Shown piece by piece: positions 8,608-17,074 of a stretch of DNA of 64,000 nt (its first letter is position 1; every line of letters starts with the position of its first letter). This stretch comes from Lentzea californiensis (GTDB lineage Bacteria > Actinomycetota > Actinomycetes > Mycobacteriales > Pseudonocardiaceae). The stretch is from the NCBI RefSeq assembly GCF_024648825.1, contig NZ_JANBBE010000006.1:124001-188000 (forward strand), given 5' to 3'. The notes beneath the pieces are model-generated. The model was not told the DNA's origin and made no database searches. It saw only the letters and a list, made by a program, of their open reading frames with translations. A program made the position numbers and the translations under genes.

Positions 8608-9720
8608 CTACTCTCGACGCCAGAAGCGCTTCTTGGCTGGCTGAACATCGCTGCTCTGCTGACTGCGGGCCAGGCTGGCCAGGGCAGCAGTCAGATTCTG
8701 CTGGTACGCGGGATTGTCAGCGGCCAGCTGCCGGTAGATCGTCGCGGCTTCCTCGAGGAGACCGGCCGCGTCGGCATGTCGCCCCGTCTCGCCGAGATGG
8801 AGGCCGAGGTTGTTCAAGGCCATCGCGAGGTCGGGCAGGTGGGCGGAGTCGCCCGCGGCCAGGCGGCGGAAGATCTTGGCCGCTTCCTCGTTCATGGCGA
8901 CCGCCTCCACACGTCGGCCGACCGCTCCGTGGGCATTGCCGAGGTTCGACAGCGCGGTGCCGAAATTGCCGAGGTGAACGGGATTCCGCTTGACGAGTCG
9001 CCGGTAGATCGTGACGGATTCCTCCGCAGCGGCAAGGGCATCCGCGCGCCGGCCGATGCCTTGGCAGCGGTTGGCCAGGTTGGTCAACGCGGCCGCGAGG
9101 TCGGGCAGGTGGTCGGCGTTCTGGGCAGCCTGCGTCCGGCGCAGTTGGACGGCCTCCTCCGCGGGGCCGATGGCGTCCACGTGTCGAGCGGCATCGCCGT
9201 ACTCGATGCCCAGATCGTTCAACGCCGTTGCGAGGTCGGGCAGATGGACGGGATCCTGCGCGCTCAAGGCCCGGTAGAGCGTGACGACCTCCTCCGCGAC
9301 GACCACCGCTTCGTCCCGCCGACCGACACTGCGGTACAGGCCTCCCAGGTTCGTCAGGGCACCCGCGAGGTCCGCCGTGAACACCGGGTTCTCCGCCGCC
9401 AGGTTCCGGCACAGGGCGACGGCTTCCTCAGTCGGGTCGATCGCGTCCGCGTATCGCCCGGCCAAGCCGTAGATGGCGCCGAGATCGCTCAGCGTGCTTG
9501 CCAGGTTCAACCGGTGTCCGGCGTTGTCCGCAGGCAGCCGACGCCACGTCGCAAGCGCCTGCTCGGTCTGCTCCACCGCGTCCATGTGCCTACCGCCCTG
9601 GTGGTAGGCGATACCCAGGCTGTGCAACGCTGTGGCGAGATCGGGCAGGTGGACCGGATCATCGGCCGCTCGTGCCCGGCACATCGCGACCGTTTCCGTC
9701 AGCACCGCGACCGCATCCAT
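8608..9720 (-). CDS. tetratricopeptide-repeat protein
   Basis: Built almost wholly of about eight TPR-like units of roughly 45 aa (for example HLPDLATALHSLGIAYHQGGRHMDAVEQTEQALATWRRL), 370 aa, with a short basic tail KKRFWRRE. No signal, kinase or NTPase domain is visible. The repeats match the TPR arrays that form the C-terminal half of many actinomycete NB-ARC or CHAT signalling proteins, so it could be a stand-alone scaffold or a detached sensor module. The start is supported by GAGGGG about 8 bases upstream. Repeats are similar enough that recombination between them is likely. Partner unknown. Confidence 0.85.
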   Translation of the reverse strand: MDAVAVLTETVAMCRARAADDPVHLPDLATALHSLGIAYHQGGRHMDAVEQTEQALATWRRLPADNAGHRLNLASTLSDLGAIYGLAGRYADAIDPTEEAVALCRNLAAENPVFTADLAGALTNLGGLYRSVGRRDEAVVVAEEVVTLYRALSAQDPVHLPDLATALNDLGIEYGDAARHVDAIGPAEEAVQLRRTQAAQNADHLPDLAAALTNLANRCQGIGRRADALAAAEESVTIYRRLVKRNPVHLGNFGTALSNLGNAHGAVGRRVEAVAMNEEAAKIFRRLAAGDSAHLPDLAMALNNLGLHLGETGRHADAAGLLEEAATIYRQLAADNPAYQQNLTAALASLARSQQSSDVQPAKKRFWRRE

Positions 9721-9884
9721 GCTGTCTTCCCCTCGAACCTGCGCCGGTCACGAATCATAGGCAGATCGACTCTCACTCCCCCGAAGATCGGGTATACCCG
9801 AAGGCCGGTTGAAGGCGCTGGTCAGGACAGGTACGTCGCGGCGGAACGGCGCAGCGTCGATGAACATCCGCTCATGGCTCCCCT

Positions 9885-10952
9885 CTATGTCAAGAGGCAG
9901 GAGCTTGACGGCTCGACTGTCGAGACAGTGTGGATCTTGGCGTCAGTGACGAGTCGCTTGTAGACAGTGTCGGAGAGGCGTCGTTTGAGGCAGCGGATGG
10001 CTTCGCGTGGCGACTTGCCGTCGGCGAGCTTGCGGCGGTAGTAGGCCCGGCCCGGAGTGTCGTTGCGGAGCTGGACTATCGCCATGATGTGCAGAACCCG
10101 GTTGATGCGCCGGTTGCCGGCACGGGACAGTCGATGGCGTTGGTGCTCACCGCTGGAGGCGTCGATGGGTGCGGTGCCGTTCCAACTGGCGAAGCGTCCG
10201 CGGTCCGGGAAGCGACCCACGTCGCCGACATCACCCAGGATCCTGGCCGCGCTGGACGGGCCGATCCCGTAGAGAGCGCGCAGACCGGTCCCGGTCGCGT
10301 CCAGAAGCTCGGTCAGCTGTGTGTCGGCCGCGGTCATCTTGCGATCGATCGTCGCCAGGTCCGTGATCAACTCTGCGGCGAGTCGCCGGCGGGTCCGGCC
10401 CACGACATCACGTGGACGCACCGTGGCGAGCAGGGCACGTGCCTGGGTGGCGGACAGGAACTTCTTGGCACCGCCGGGGATCAGCTCGGTGAGCAGCTTG
10501 TGCAGCCGGTTGACGGTGTCGGTGCGGGCCCGACCGAGTTCGTCACGTCGGTCGACCAGCAGCCGTAGAGCCACGGTGTGATCGTCGGGACTCACGCGGT
10601 GCAGTCCGGTGGTGCGCAGCGCGACCAGGGCCACCGAGCGGGCGTCGGTGGCGTCGGTCTTGCGACCGTGACCGGTGTCGAACACCCTGGCTCTGGCCGC
10701 GAGCTTGGCCGGAACGTCGAGAACCGGTTCACCGTCGGCGACCAAGCGCTGCGCGAGGTGCTTGCCCACGCCGTTGCAACCCTCGACCGCCCACACCCGG
10801 TCGGGTCGGCGACGGCCCTCCTCGAGCATCCGCCGATAGCCGTCGTTGTCGGTGCCGAAACGTCCTTGGCCGAGGGTGTGTTCCCGACCGTCGACGATCT
10901 CGATTGTGGCGGACCGCTTGTGCGGATCGACACCGATGATCACTGGGCTCAT
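9885..10952 (-). CDS. IS110-family transposase
   Basis: Transposase of 355 aa with the RuvC-like DEDD tetrad of IS110: D9 (GVDPHK), E57 (VEGCNG), D100 and D103 (KTDATDARS). The C-terminal Tnp_20 domain follows (ALYGIGPSSAARILGDVGD, then FASWNGTAPIDASSG and HRLSRAGNRRINRVLH), holding the conserved serine region. The start MSPVIIGVDPHK at 10952 is chosen by family; a longer frame would begin in the upstream non-coding region. The gene is full length with both domains intact, so it may be active. IS110 elements lack terminal inverted repeats and use a structured RNA from the non-coding end. Confidence 0.93.
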   Translation of the reverse strand: MSPVIIGVDPHKRSATIEIVDGREHTLGQGRFGTDNDGYRRMLEEGRRRPDRVWAVEGCNGVGKHLAQRLVADGEPVLDVPAKLAARARVFDTGHGRKTDATDARSVALVALRTTGLHRVSPDDHTVALRLLVDRRDELGRARTDTVNRLHKLLTELIPGGAKKFLSATQARALLATVRPRDVVGRTRRRLAAELITDLATIDRKMTAADTQLTELLDATGTGLRALYGIGPSSAARILGDVGDVGRFPDRGRFASWNGTAPIDASSGEHQRHRLSRAGNRRINRVLHIMAIVQLRNDTPGRAYYRRKLADGKSPREAIRCLKRRLSDTVYKRLVTDAKIHTVSTVEPSSSCLLT

Positions 10953-11048
10953 GTCGTCTCCTTGCCAGCCGGGAACGGGAGGCGAGGAGGGCAACGCTAC
11001 TTCGAGCTGAGCAAACCCCTCTTGAGCCACAACCCCGCCGCGGTCCAC

Positions 11049-11119
11049 GACGGGACGCACACCATGAGTGAGCCACACCCTGGACCACTGGTGGGCAGCC
11101 GATGAGAGAGCGTCCCGTC
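11049..11119 (-). ncRNA. candidate IS110 bridge-RNA stem-loop
   Basis: Perfect 10-bp inverted repeat (GACGGGACGC at 11049-11058 with GCGTCCCGTC at 11110-11119) enclosing about 50 bases that can pair further (CCAC/GTGG near 11080-11095). It lies 97-167 bases upstream of the transposase start on the coding strand, the place where IS110-group bridge RNAs are encoded. No promoter or loop-target match was established; it is a structural candidate only. Confidence 0.35.
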
Positions 11120-11222
11120 GAACACCTCGACCGAGCCTGGCCGGGCATCGATCGTGCCGCCAGTCAACAAGTAGCCGATGAGCGTGCGCACCACGAGGTT
11201 GCCCGGCCCGTCGTGGTGTGCG

Positions 11223-11771
11223 TTACGGAACACGGCCGGTGATCGCCACGATTTGGTCGAGCAACGTGGCGTCTGGCGCAACGGTCGCCGGGGGACCCCA
11301 CAGGGCCGGTACCGGGGCAGCCGGGACGAACTCGGCCACGTGGTCGAAGCAGGCTCGCACCGTGTGCTCGGGCAGGTCGAAGGGCTGGCCAGTGGCTTTG
11401 GCGATGTCCCAGCCGTGCACGACCAGCTCGGTGAGCGCGATTTTGCCCCACACCTCGTTGGGCAGCTCCAGCCCGCCCACGTCGGTCCTGCCCTGCCAGG
11501 CCGCTGGCTCGTCCCACGCCTTGCCCAGCGCGAGCACGTGTTGAGCGACGCTGTCGCGCCAGCCAGGGCTGGAGTGTGCGTCCTCGGTGTCCGGCAGTTC
11601 GCCGGAATCCCGGCGTGCCAGCGCGGCCGAGCCCCTAGACACCAGGTCGACGTGGTCGATGAGATCGGCAACGGTGTATTCGGCGCATGGGCTGGAACTC
11701 GTGAGCTGATCATCGGTCACGCGGTGCAACACCTCGGCCATCCGATGGCAGGCCGGCTTCAGATCGATCAC
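11223..11771 (-). CDS. TIGR03086-type DinB/maleylpyruvate isomerase-fold protein
   Basis: Putative mycothiol-dependent, metal-binding DinB-like four-helix protein of 182 aa. The family pattern is visible: IDLKPACHRMAEVLHRVTDDQLTSSSPCAEYTVADLIDHV at the start, then ALTELVVHGWDIAKATGQPFDLPEHTV and the ending ITGRVP. Conserved histidines (H in LIDHV and VVHGWD) would bind the metal. The GTG at 11771 is chosen because GGAGG precedes it by 6 bases; upstream residues of the open frame do not match the family. The enzyme activity of this subfamily is not known. Confidence 0.85.
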   Translation of the reverse strand: MIDLKPACHRMAEVLHRVTDDQLTSSSPCAEYTVADLIDHVDLVSRGSAALARRDSGELPDTEDAHSSPGWRDSVAQHVLALGKAWDEPAAWQGRTDVGGLELPNEVWGKIALTELVVHGWDIAKATGQPFDLPEHTVRACFDHVAEFVPAAPVPALWGPPATVAPDATLLDQIVAITGRVP

Positions 11772-11895
11772 AGGTTTCCTCCACACATCCGGCAGACGCG
11801 GTCGGAAGTGCAGACCGTCGACAGGACCGAAACTCATCGATCACACTTCGCAGGGTCCGTCGCGACGCGGGCCCCGCGATCGGCGGGTCAGGGTG

Positions 11896-12795
11896 TCAGG
11901 CCGGCGGGATGGTGAAGATCAGGCCTTGGCTCGTGGTCGAGCGGATGCCCTGCACGTCCTTGGTGACGACCTTCGCCCGGTGCTGCCTGTCGGGGGTCAG
12001 CCCGGTCAGCGTGACCTGCTTGTCGGTGACCAAGCCGGTGTGCCCGCCGTCCAGGTACACCTCGTAGCCCAGGGTCGGGTTCCACCAGGAGGAGGCTTCC
12101 CAGGCCAGCGTCACGGACGTCGGGGTCGTCGAGACCACCCGCAACCCGCTCGGGCGCGGCGGCCGTTCGAAGATGGCGGACTGCGACCACACGGTGCCCA
12201 GCAGGTCGTTCTGCGCCGGGTCGTGCGAGCAGGACGCGGTGACCGTGCCGAGAGGAGTGCCGTCGGCGCGCTCGGGGCGCAGTGTCAGCGCCAGGTCGTC
12301 CACGTGCAGGTCGTAGTAGCCCGGTGTGGTCAGGTACTGCGTCGGGAAGGAGCCCGCGGCCCGCACCGCGGTCCCCTGGGTGGTCGTCAGCCACGTGGGC
12401 GCGACGGTGAACGAGGCCTGGGTGGCCCGCGTCCCGTCCGGGCCGGTGATGTGCGCGTCGAGTGTCGCGGTGCTGTCGGTGTCCAGGCGCACCCCGCCGG
12501 CCATCGTCAGGACCGGGCGCAGCTCGCGCAGGTCCAGGTCCACGTCGATGTAGGCAGGCTCGTGCCTGGCGACGGTGTTCAGGCCCGCGCCCTCGTCCGG
12601 CAGACCGCCGACGACCCACACGGTCATCTGGGCGCTCGGCCCGAGTGAGGTCGTGCAGGTGTAGTCCATCCGCACCGCGGTCGTCTGCGCCGACGCCGAG
12701 GTCGCGGCTCCCGTCAGCGCCGCGACGGCCGCCAGAGCAGATACCAGCGACAAGGCGGTGATGCGGAACGGGTTCCCTTCTCTGCGCAACTTCAT
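11896..12795 (-). CDS. secreted protein with DUF6801-like domain and fibronectin type III domain
   Basis: Exported protein of 299 aa. A signal peptide ends near SASA35. Residues about 40-195 (VRMDYTCTTSLGPSAQMTVWVVGGLPDEGAG onward) resemble the DUF6801 secreted domain of actinomycetes, with a cysteine pair. Residues about 215-298 are a fibronectin type III module (PPRPSGLRVVSTTPTSVTLAWEASS ... GYEVYLDGG ... LTGLTPDRQHRAKVVTKD). It may be a cell-surface adhesion or matrix-binding protein; there is no catalytic motif. It is monocistronic, flanked by unrelated genes. The DUF assignment is from memory of the pattern and is less certain than the FN3 call. Confidence 0.75.
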   Translation of the reverse strand: MKLRREGNPFRITALSLVSALAAVAALTGAATSASAQTTAVRMDYTCTTSLGPSAQMTVWVVGGLPDEGAGLNTVARHEPAYIDVDLDLRELRPVLTMAGGVRLDTDSTATLDAHITGPDGTRATQASFTVAPTWLTTTQGTAVRAAGSFPTQYLTTPGYYDLHVDDLALTLRPERADGTPLGTVTASCSHDPAQNDLLGTVWSQSAIFERPPRPSGLRVVSTTPTSVTLAWEASSWWNPTLGYEVYLDGGHTGLVTDKQVTLTGLTPDRQHRAKVVTKDVQGIRSTTSQGLIFTIPPA

Positions 12796-12899
12796 GTCCT
12801 CTCCGTGTTCACTCGACTACGGAAAGCGTCCCGCACATCGTCGTCGGTACGTGTCGGCCATTCAGCCCCAGCCGCCGACAGGGCGGTACGTGTGAGCAT

Positions 12900-14510
12900 T
12901 CAGCGGCCTGGGGGCCACCTGAGGTACGTACTGGGGATGGCGCTGCTGTCCGAGTTCGGCAGATCATCGGAGATCACCTCGACAGCGAGAGGTGAGTCGA
13001 GCTTGATGGCGTCTTTCGAGGGTTTCCACTCGCAGACGAGCTCGGCCCAGTCGTCGTCCGGAGCCGGCTCGACGACGGTCACCCCTTTCGGCAGGACGCA
13101 TCGTCCGGATGCGTCCGCTCGTATCCGCGTCCTTTCGAAACTCGGCTCGAGTGCGAAGCCGGCGGTTGGTTTTCGCATGCTGCTGAACGACATGCCACCA
13201 CTGCCCGCCATTCCAAGGCCGCGGTACCGGGTTCGCTCCACGCCGACCAGTCCGTGATCGCCGCCATATGGCACGCCACCGTGGACGCGGAAGCCGCCGA
13301 AATGAACCTCCCTTCCGAAACGCGCGCCGTCGAACTCGGTGTATCCCTCGAACATGCTGTCGCCGAACATGGCGGTACCGACGACCTCGGCTCGCCTGAA
13401 CGTGACGTCTTCGGCGAACCGTGCCTCGGTGAACAACCCGTTCTCGTAGAGCCGCGCAAGTTCGAATGTCACGTGCGACCCGAAGCACGTCCGCTCGAAT
13501 CTCGCGTCCCCGGCGATGTGGAGCCGGTCGAACCACGCCGTGCCGTCGAAGTGCGCACCGGCGAACACCGCCGCCGAAGCGAACCTGGCTCCGCCGAACG
13601 AAGTCTCACCGAGGAAACGGGCATGGTCGAACCGCGCGTCCCTGGCCAAACGCGCGCAGGTGAACTGGGCTTTGCCGCCGAACACCGTGCCGACGAACAT
13701 CGCGTCCCGGCCGAACTGCGCGCCGTCGAACTCCGCGGTGTCCTCGAACACCGCGCCGCTGAACACGGCCTGGTCAGCCAGACGCGCGGAGCAGAAGGCG
13801 GCGAAGCCGGTGAACCGGGCCTTCCCGAACAGCGCGGAGCGCGCGTGGCACAGCGACAGGTCCAGATCGTGCAGAGCAGCGCCGGTCAGGTCCAGGTCGA
13901 TGTCGGACCAGAACGTCTCCCGCCCTGGCACGAGGTGGGCGGCGAGGATGCGCTGCGCGGTCGACCGGACCTGCCGCTCCTGCTCCTGGCGCGCGCTTTC
14001 CGCCGGGTCGTCGCCCGACTGCGGGAGGGGCATCCGCAGGTACGCGCACAGCACGTGCACGATGGTCTGGCGCTGACCAGGAACGTTCTGCGCCAACCGT
14101 TCCAGGGCGTACATCCCGCCCAGACGCACCGGCGCCTTGTCCGACCCCAGCTGCTCCACCGCCTTGGTGTACAACTCGGTGACCCGTCGCTCGGCCGCGT
14201 CGTCCTGCGTCAGCAAGGCGACCCGTTCCTGATGCTCCTGGTCCAGGTCCTTCTGCCGTAGCGCGATCTCCATGCTCTGCTGCCGACGCGCAGCGAGCCA
14301 CAGCGCCGCCGCGCCCCCGGTACCCACGACGATCGTGCCCGCGGTTCTGATCGCGGCCAACCGCACCGTGTCCGCCGGTGATCCGCCCCCGTAGGCCCAC
14401 AGCAGCCACACGGCCACCGCCACCCCGACAGAACCCAGCGCCAGCCCGGCCCACACCACCGTCCGGGTGGACAGAACCCGGTACACCGGACGTCCCGATC
14501 TCTCTTCCAT
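12900..14510 (-). CDS. membrane-anchored pentapeptide-repeat protein
   Basis: Protein of about 536 aa. Two N-terminal membrane segments (VVWAGLALGSVGVAVAVWLLWAY and TIVVGTGGAAALWLAA) are followed by a charged coiled linker (QKDLDQEHQERVALLTQDDAAERRVTELYTKAVEQLGS) and a conserved SDKAPVRLGGMYALERLAQN stretch. Then a long right-handed pentapeptide helix runs, of the F-type (ARFTGFAAFCSARLADQAVFSGAVFEDTAEF...). This layout, two TM helices plus YTKAVEQLGS plus pentapeptides, is common in actinomycetes and of unknown function. The ATG at 14510 was chosen; a GTG at 14552 in the same frame would add 14 residues. Neither has a strong ribosome site. Confidence 0.85.
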   Translation of the reverse strand: MEERSGRPVYRVLSTRTVVWAGLALGSVGVAVAVWLLWAYGGGSPADTVRLAAIRTAGTIVVGTGGAAALWLAARRQQSMEIALRQKDLDQEHQERVALLTQDDAAERRVTELYTKAVEQLGSDKAPVRLGGMYALERLAQNVPGQRQTIVHVLCAYLRMPLPQSGDDPAESARQEQERQVRSTAQRILAAHLVPGRETFWSDIDLDLTGAALHDLDLSLCHARSALFGKARFTGFAAFCSARLADQAVFSGAVFEDTAEFDGAQFGRDAMFVGTVFGGKAQFTCARLARDARFDHARFLGETSFGGARFASAAVFAGAHFDGTAWFDRLHIAGDARFERTCFGSHVTFELARLYENGLFTEARFAEDVTFRRAEVVGTAMFGDSMFEGYTEFDGARFGREVHFGGFRVHGGVPYGGDHGLVGVERTRYRGLGMAGSGGMSFSSMRKPTAGFALEPSFERTRIRADASGRCVLPKGVTVVEPAPDDDWAELVCEWKPSKDAIKLDSPLAVEVISDDLPNSDSSAIPSTYLRWPPGR

Positions 14511-14803
14511 GGCCAGGCAATCGCCGCACACCTGGCACGGGTTACCCGGCACACGCTCGACTCATCGACGCACGCCCATGCCGATGAGCGTGCGCCCGAT
14601 CGCAGCGAACTCGGATCGGCAGGAGCCGATACGCCGCGATCAAGGCGGCCCCGCTAGCCCTGGTGCGGTCCTGAGCACCGGAGATCGGGTGTGGGTTCGC
14701 CGGGAGCGATCCCGACCGCGGGACAGAGGGCGGCGGCGAGACCTCGAAGGTGTGTACTGACAGGTGCCTGCCTCGGGTGGGCACGGGCCGTGATGCTTGT
14801 GGC

Positions 14804-15301
14804 ATGACGAAAAAGAGCGTTCCGATCACCGTCTTCGCCCGTACGACGTCCAGCCCCGCCCACAGCCACCGGGTCATCGTGCCGATCGACCTCCCTGGGG
14901 TGTTCAAGCCGTGGGGACCGTTCCCCGGCGTCGCGGAGGTGCGCGACCAGACCGGTACCTGGGACCGGCCGGGGACCTCGCGCCAGACCTGGTTCACCGA
15001 CGGCTCCAAGGCCGACGAGCGGCTCACCGAGATCGTGGACGGACACGGGTTCGCCTACGAGCTCAGCGGTTTCACCAACGTGCTGGCCAAGCTGGTCTCC
15101 GGAGTGCGTGGCGAGTGGTCGTTCCTCCCCGACGGCCCCGGCACGTCGATCCGGTGGACCTACGACTTCCAGCCGCTGCCCGGCCGGCGCTGGATCGTCG
15201 CCGGGCCGTTCAAGCCGCTCTGGACCCGCTACATGAGCGCCGCGCTCGACCGGATGGTGACCGTGGTGCAGGACACGCCCGGTGCGATCATGGAGGAGTG
15301 A
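14804..15301 (+). CDS. SRPBCC-family (polyketide-cyclase-like) protein
   Basis: Small START/Bet v1-like protein of 165 aa, a hydrophobic-cavity fold used for lipid or polyketide binding. Typical features are the N-terminal FARTTSSPAHSHRVIVPIDLPGVFKPWGPFPGVAEVRD, the middle RLTEIVDGHGFAYELSGFTN and the C-terminal helix RYMSAALDRMVTVVQD. Its stop codon overlaps the GTG start of the following regulator (GTGA at 15298-15301), so the two are translationally coupled and the regulator probably controls the pair. Ligand unknown. Confidence 0.8.
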   Translation: MTKKSVPITVFARTTSSPAHSHRVIVPIDLPGVFKPWGPFPGVAEVRDQTGTWDRPGTSRQTWFTDGSKADERLTEIVDGHGFAYELSGFTNVLAKLVSGVRGEWSFLPDGPGTSIRWTYDFQPLPGRRWIVAGPFKPLWTRYMSAALDRMVTVVQDTPGAIMEE

Positions 15302-16146
15302 GCGACCTGAGCTTCGGTGCCCTGGTGCGCGGCTGGCGCGACCGCCTCGACCCTGCCGATGCCGGCTACGCCCGGTCAGCCCGCCGGCGCGCCCCCGGCC
15401 TGCGCCGCGAGGAACTCGCTGAGCTCGCCGGCCTTTCCCACGAGTACCTGCTGCGGCTGGAGCAGAGCCGGGCTACCAACCCGTCCGTCCAGGTGGTGTC
15501 AGCCCTGGCCCGCGCGCTGCGGCTCTCCCCTGCCGAACGCGACCAGCTCTTCCGTGCCGCTGGTCTGCTCGCGCCCCGCGACCAGACCGTCGGCACCCAC
15601 GTGCCGCCGAGCATCCGCCGCCTCGTCGACCGCCTCGGCGATCTCCCGATCGGCGTGTTCGCCGCTGATTGGAGCCTGCTGTGGTGGAACGACATGTGGA
15701 CGGCTTTGCACGGCGACCCGTCCGGCCTGCCGCCCGCCGAACGCAACCTCGCCCGCGCCCTCTTCGGCACGGGCGAGGGCCGCTGGCACCTGCGCCCGGT
15801 CACCTCGACAGCCGGACCGTACGCCTTCGAGACGGCGATCGTCGCGGACCTGCGCGAAGCGGTCTCCCGCTACCCGGCCGACCCGGAACTGGCGGCGCTC
15901 GTGGACAGCTTGCGGGCCGCCTCACCCTTCTTCGGTGAGCTGTGGCCGGTGGCAGGCATGGGACAGCTCACCGGCGACCTCAAGACGATCAGCCATCCCG
16001 AACTGGGTGACATCACCCTGGACTGCGACGTGCTGACCGTGCCTGGCGTCGACCTGCGCATCGTCACCTACACGGCAGCCCCGGAGACCAGCGGCGCCGA
16101 CCAGCTCGACCTCCTGCGTGCGTCCAGGCTCAGCGAGGCTCGCTGA
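15298..16146 (+). CDS. helix-turn-helix regulator with MmyB-like ligand domain
   Basis: Transcription factor of 282 aa. An N-terminal XRE-type HTH (APGLRREELAELAGLSHEYLLRLEQSRATNPSVQVVSALARALRLS) is followed by the MmyB-like ligand-binding domain (IGVFAADWSLLWWNDMWTALHGDPS ... HPELGDITLDCDVLTVPGVDLRIVTYTAAPETSGADQLDLL). MmyB homologues bind a fatty-acid-like ligand in a PAS-type pocket. The GTG at 15298 overlaps the stop of the SRPBCC gene, which suggests that the regulator and the SRPBCC protein share a ligand or target. One of three such regulators, one a remnant, within 5 kb. Confidence 0.88.
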   Translation: MSDLSFGALVRGWRDRLDPADAGYARSARRRAPGLRREELAELAGLSHEYLLRLEQSRATNPSVQVVSALARALRLSPAERDQLFRAAGLLAPRDQTVGTHVPPSIRRLVDRLGDLPIGVFAADWSLLWWNDMWTALHGDPSGLPPAERNLARALFGTGEGRWHLRPVTSTAGPYAFETAIVADLREAVSRYPADPELAALVDSLRAASPFFGELWPVAGMGQLTGDLKTISHPELGDITLDCDVLTVPGVDLRIVTYTAAPETSGADQLDLLRASRLSEAR

Positions 16147-16549
16147 CGACCGAGCCGCCCAGGGAACCGGGCCGGCGACACCAGTTCGTTCACCGGCACC
16201 GAAAGCGGGGCGGCGGCGTGCTCCCCAGGCAGCTGAGGGCCATCCCGTGGTGTTGAGCGTGGTGGTCTCCCACCCGGTCATCCGGGGCCAGTAGCCGGTC
16301 GCGCCGCACCGATCTCCTGTCCTCTGCCATCGCCGCAAGCTGGTTGCGCGACCGGATCGACGCCTGAGATGAAGCTGAAGTATTTGCTGGGAAGGCGTCT
16401 TGGCTTACCGCTGAACGAACGCGCACAGCCGCATGTCGCACGCTGCGACGCCACTCGGGCCAAGGTGTCGAGGTGTCAGCTGCGTCCCGCACGGGTACAG
16501 ACGGCAACGGGAGCTGATCCAGCGCGTGTCTGTGGGTTGAGGGAGCAGC
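16147..16549. other. intergenic, no gene recognised
   Basis: The 403 bases between the MmyB-type regulator and the STAS gene hold no frame with recognisable protein features. Some short frames are open on both strands, but none has a ribosome site and a plausible composition. Confidence 0.5.
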
Positions 16550-16978
16550 ATGCATGAAGAGGTCGAGCAGCCTTTGACCATGGTCGAGGTCATCACCGCT
16601 GAGGATGTGGTGGTCGCCGTTGTGCACGGTGATGTCGACCATGACACCTTCCGAGAGATCCGGGACACGCTGTTCACCTGCATGGCTGGCCGGGCCGCCG
16701 CGTTGGTGGTCGATCTCGACGACGTGGGGTTCTTCGGTTCGATCGGCATCGCCGTGCTGCTCGAGACACGGCAACGCGCCGACCAGCTGGGCATCAGATT
16801 CGCCGTTGTGGCAGGACGGCGAACGGTGGCACGGCCCATCCGGTTGACCGACACCCAGGACCTGCTACGCCTGCAGCGCACCCGAGAGGAGGCGCTGGCC
16901 GTGATACGCCGTTACCCTCGCATCACCGGCCGCCTGGACGACCCGACCGACATCGGGTTCGCGGGGGCATGGCCGTAA
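16550..16978 (+). CDS. STAS-domain anti-sigma factor antagonist
   Basis: Small STAS protein of 142 aa (SpoIIAA/RsbV type) that would bind and sequester an anti-sigma kinase. The core strand VVVAVVHGDVDHDTFREIRDTLF and the phosphorylation loop LVVDLDDVGFFGSIGIAVLLETRQRA are visible; S64 lies at the position of the phosphorylated serine, though the usual Asp before it is Gly here. The C-terminal 25 residues (RRYPRITGRLDDPTDIGFAGAWP) extend beyond the fold. No cognate kinase or sigma gene lies nearby, so it is an orphan antagonist, a common situation in actinomycetes. Confidence 0.85.
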   Translation: MHEEVEQPLTMVEVITAEDVVVAVVHGDVDHDTFREIRDTLFTCMAGRAAALVVDLDDVGFFGSIGIAVLLETRQRADQLGIRFAVVAGRRTVARPIRLTDTQDLLRLQRTREEALAVIRRYPRITGRLDDPTDIGFAGAWP

Positions 16979-17074
16979 GCCCCGCCGCACAACCCGAATG
17001 CGAGTAGGCGACTGTCTTCCGCACCCCTGACGAACCATCTTCCGGCGACCTCGATTCGTGCCGTATCTGCCATC

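Larger units (their letters stand above)
9885..11119 (-). mobile_element. IS110-group insertion sequence (ends uncertain)
   Basis: The transposase gene plus the structured upstream region to 11119. IS110 members usually have a non-coding end of 100-300 bases upstream of the transposase and little downstream. The true termini cannot be fixed without comparing other copies; the left edge could extend past 9885, and the right edge could lie anywhere between about 11000 and 11222. Confidence 0.45.

Noticed and set aside
9885..9905. Short hairpin at the 3' end of the IS110 gene as a terminal inverted repeat
   Set aside because: Only five base pairs, and IS110 elements lack terminal inverted repeats.
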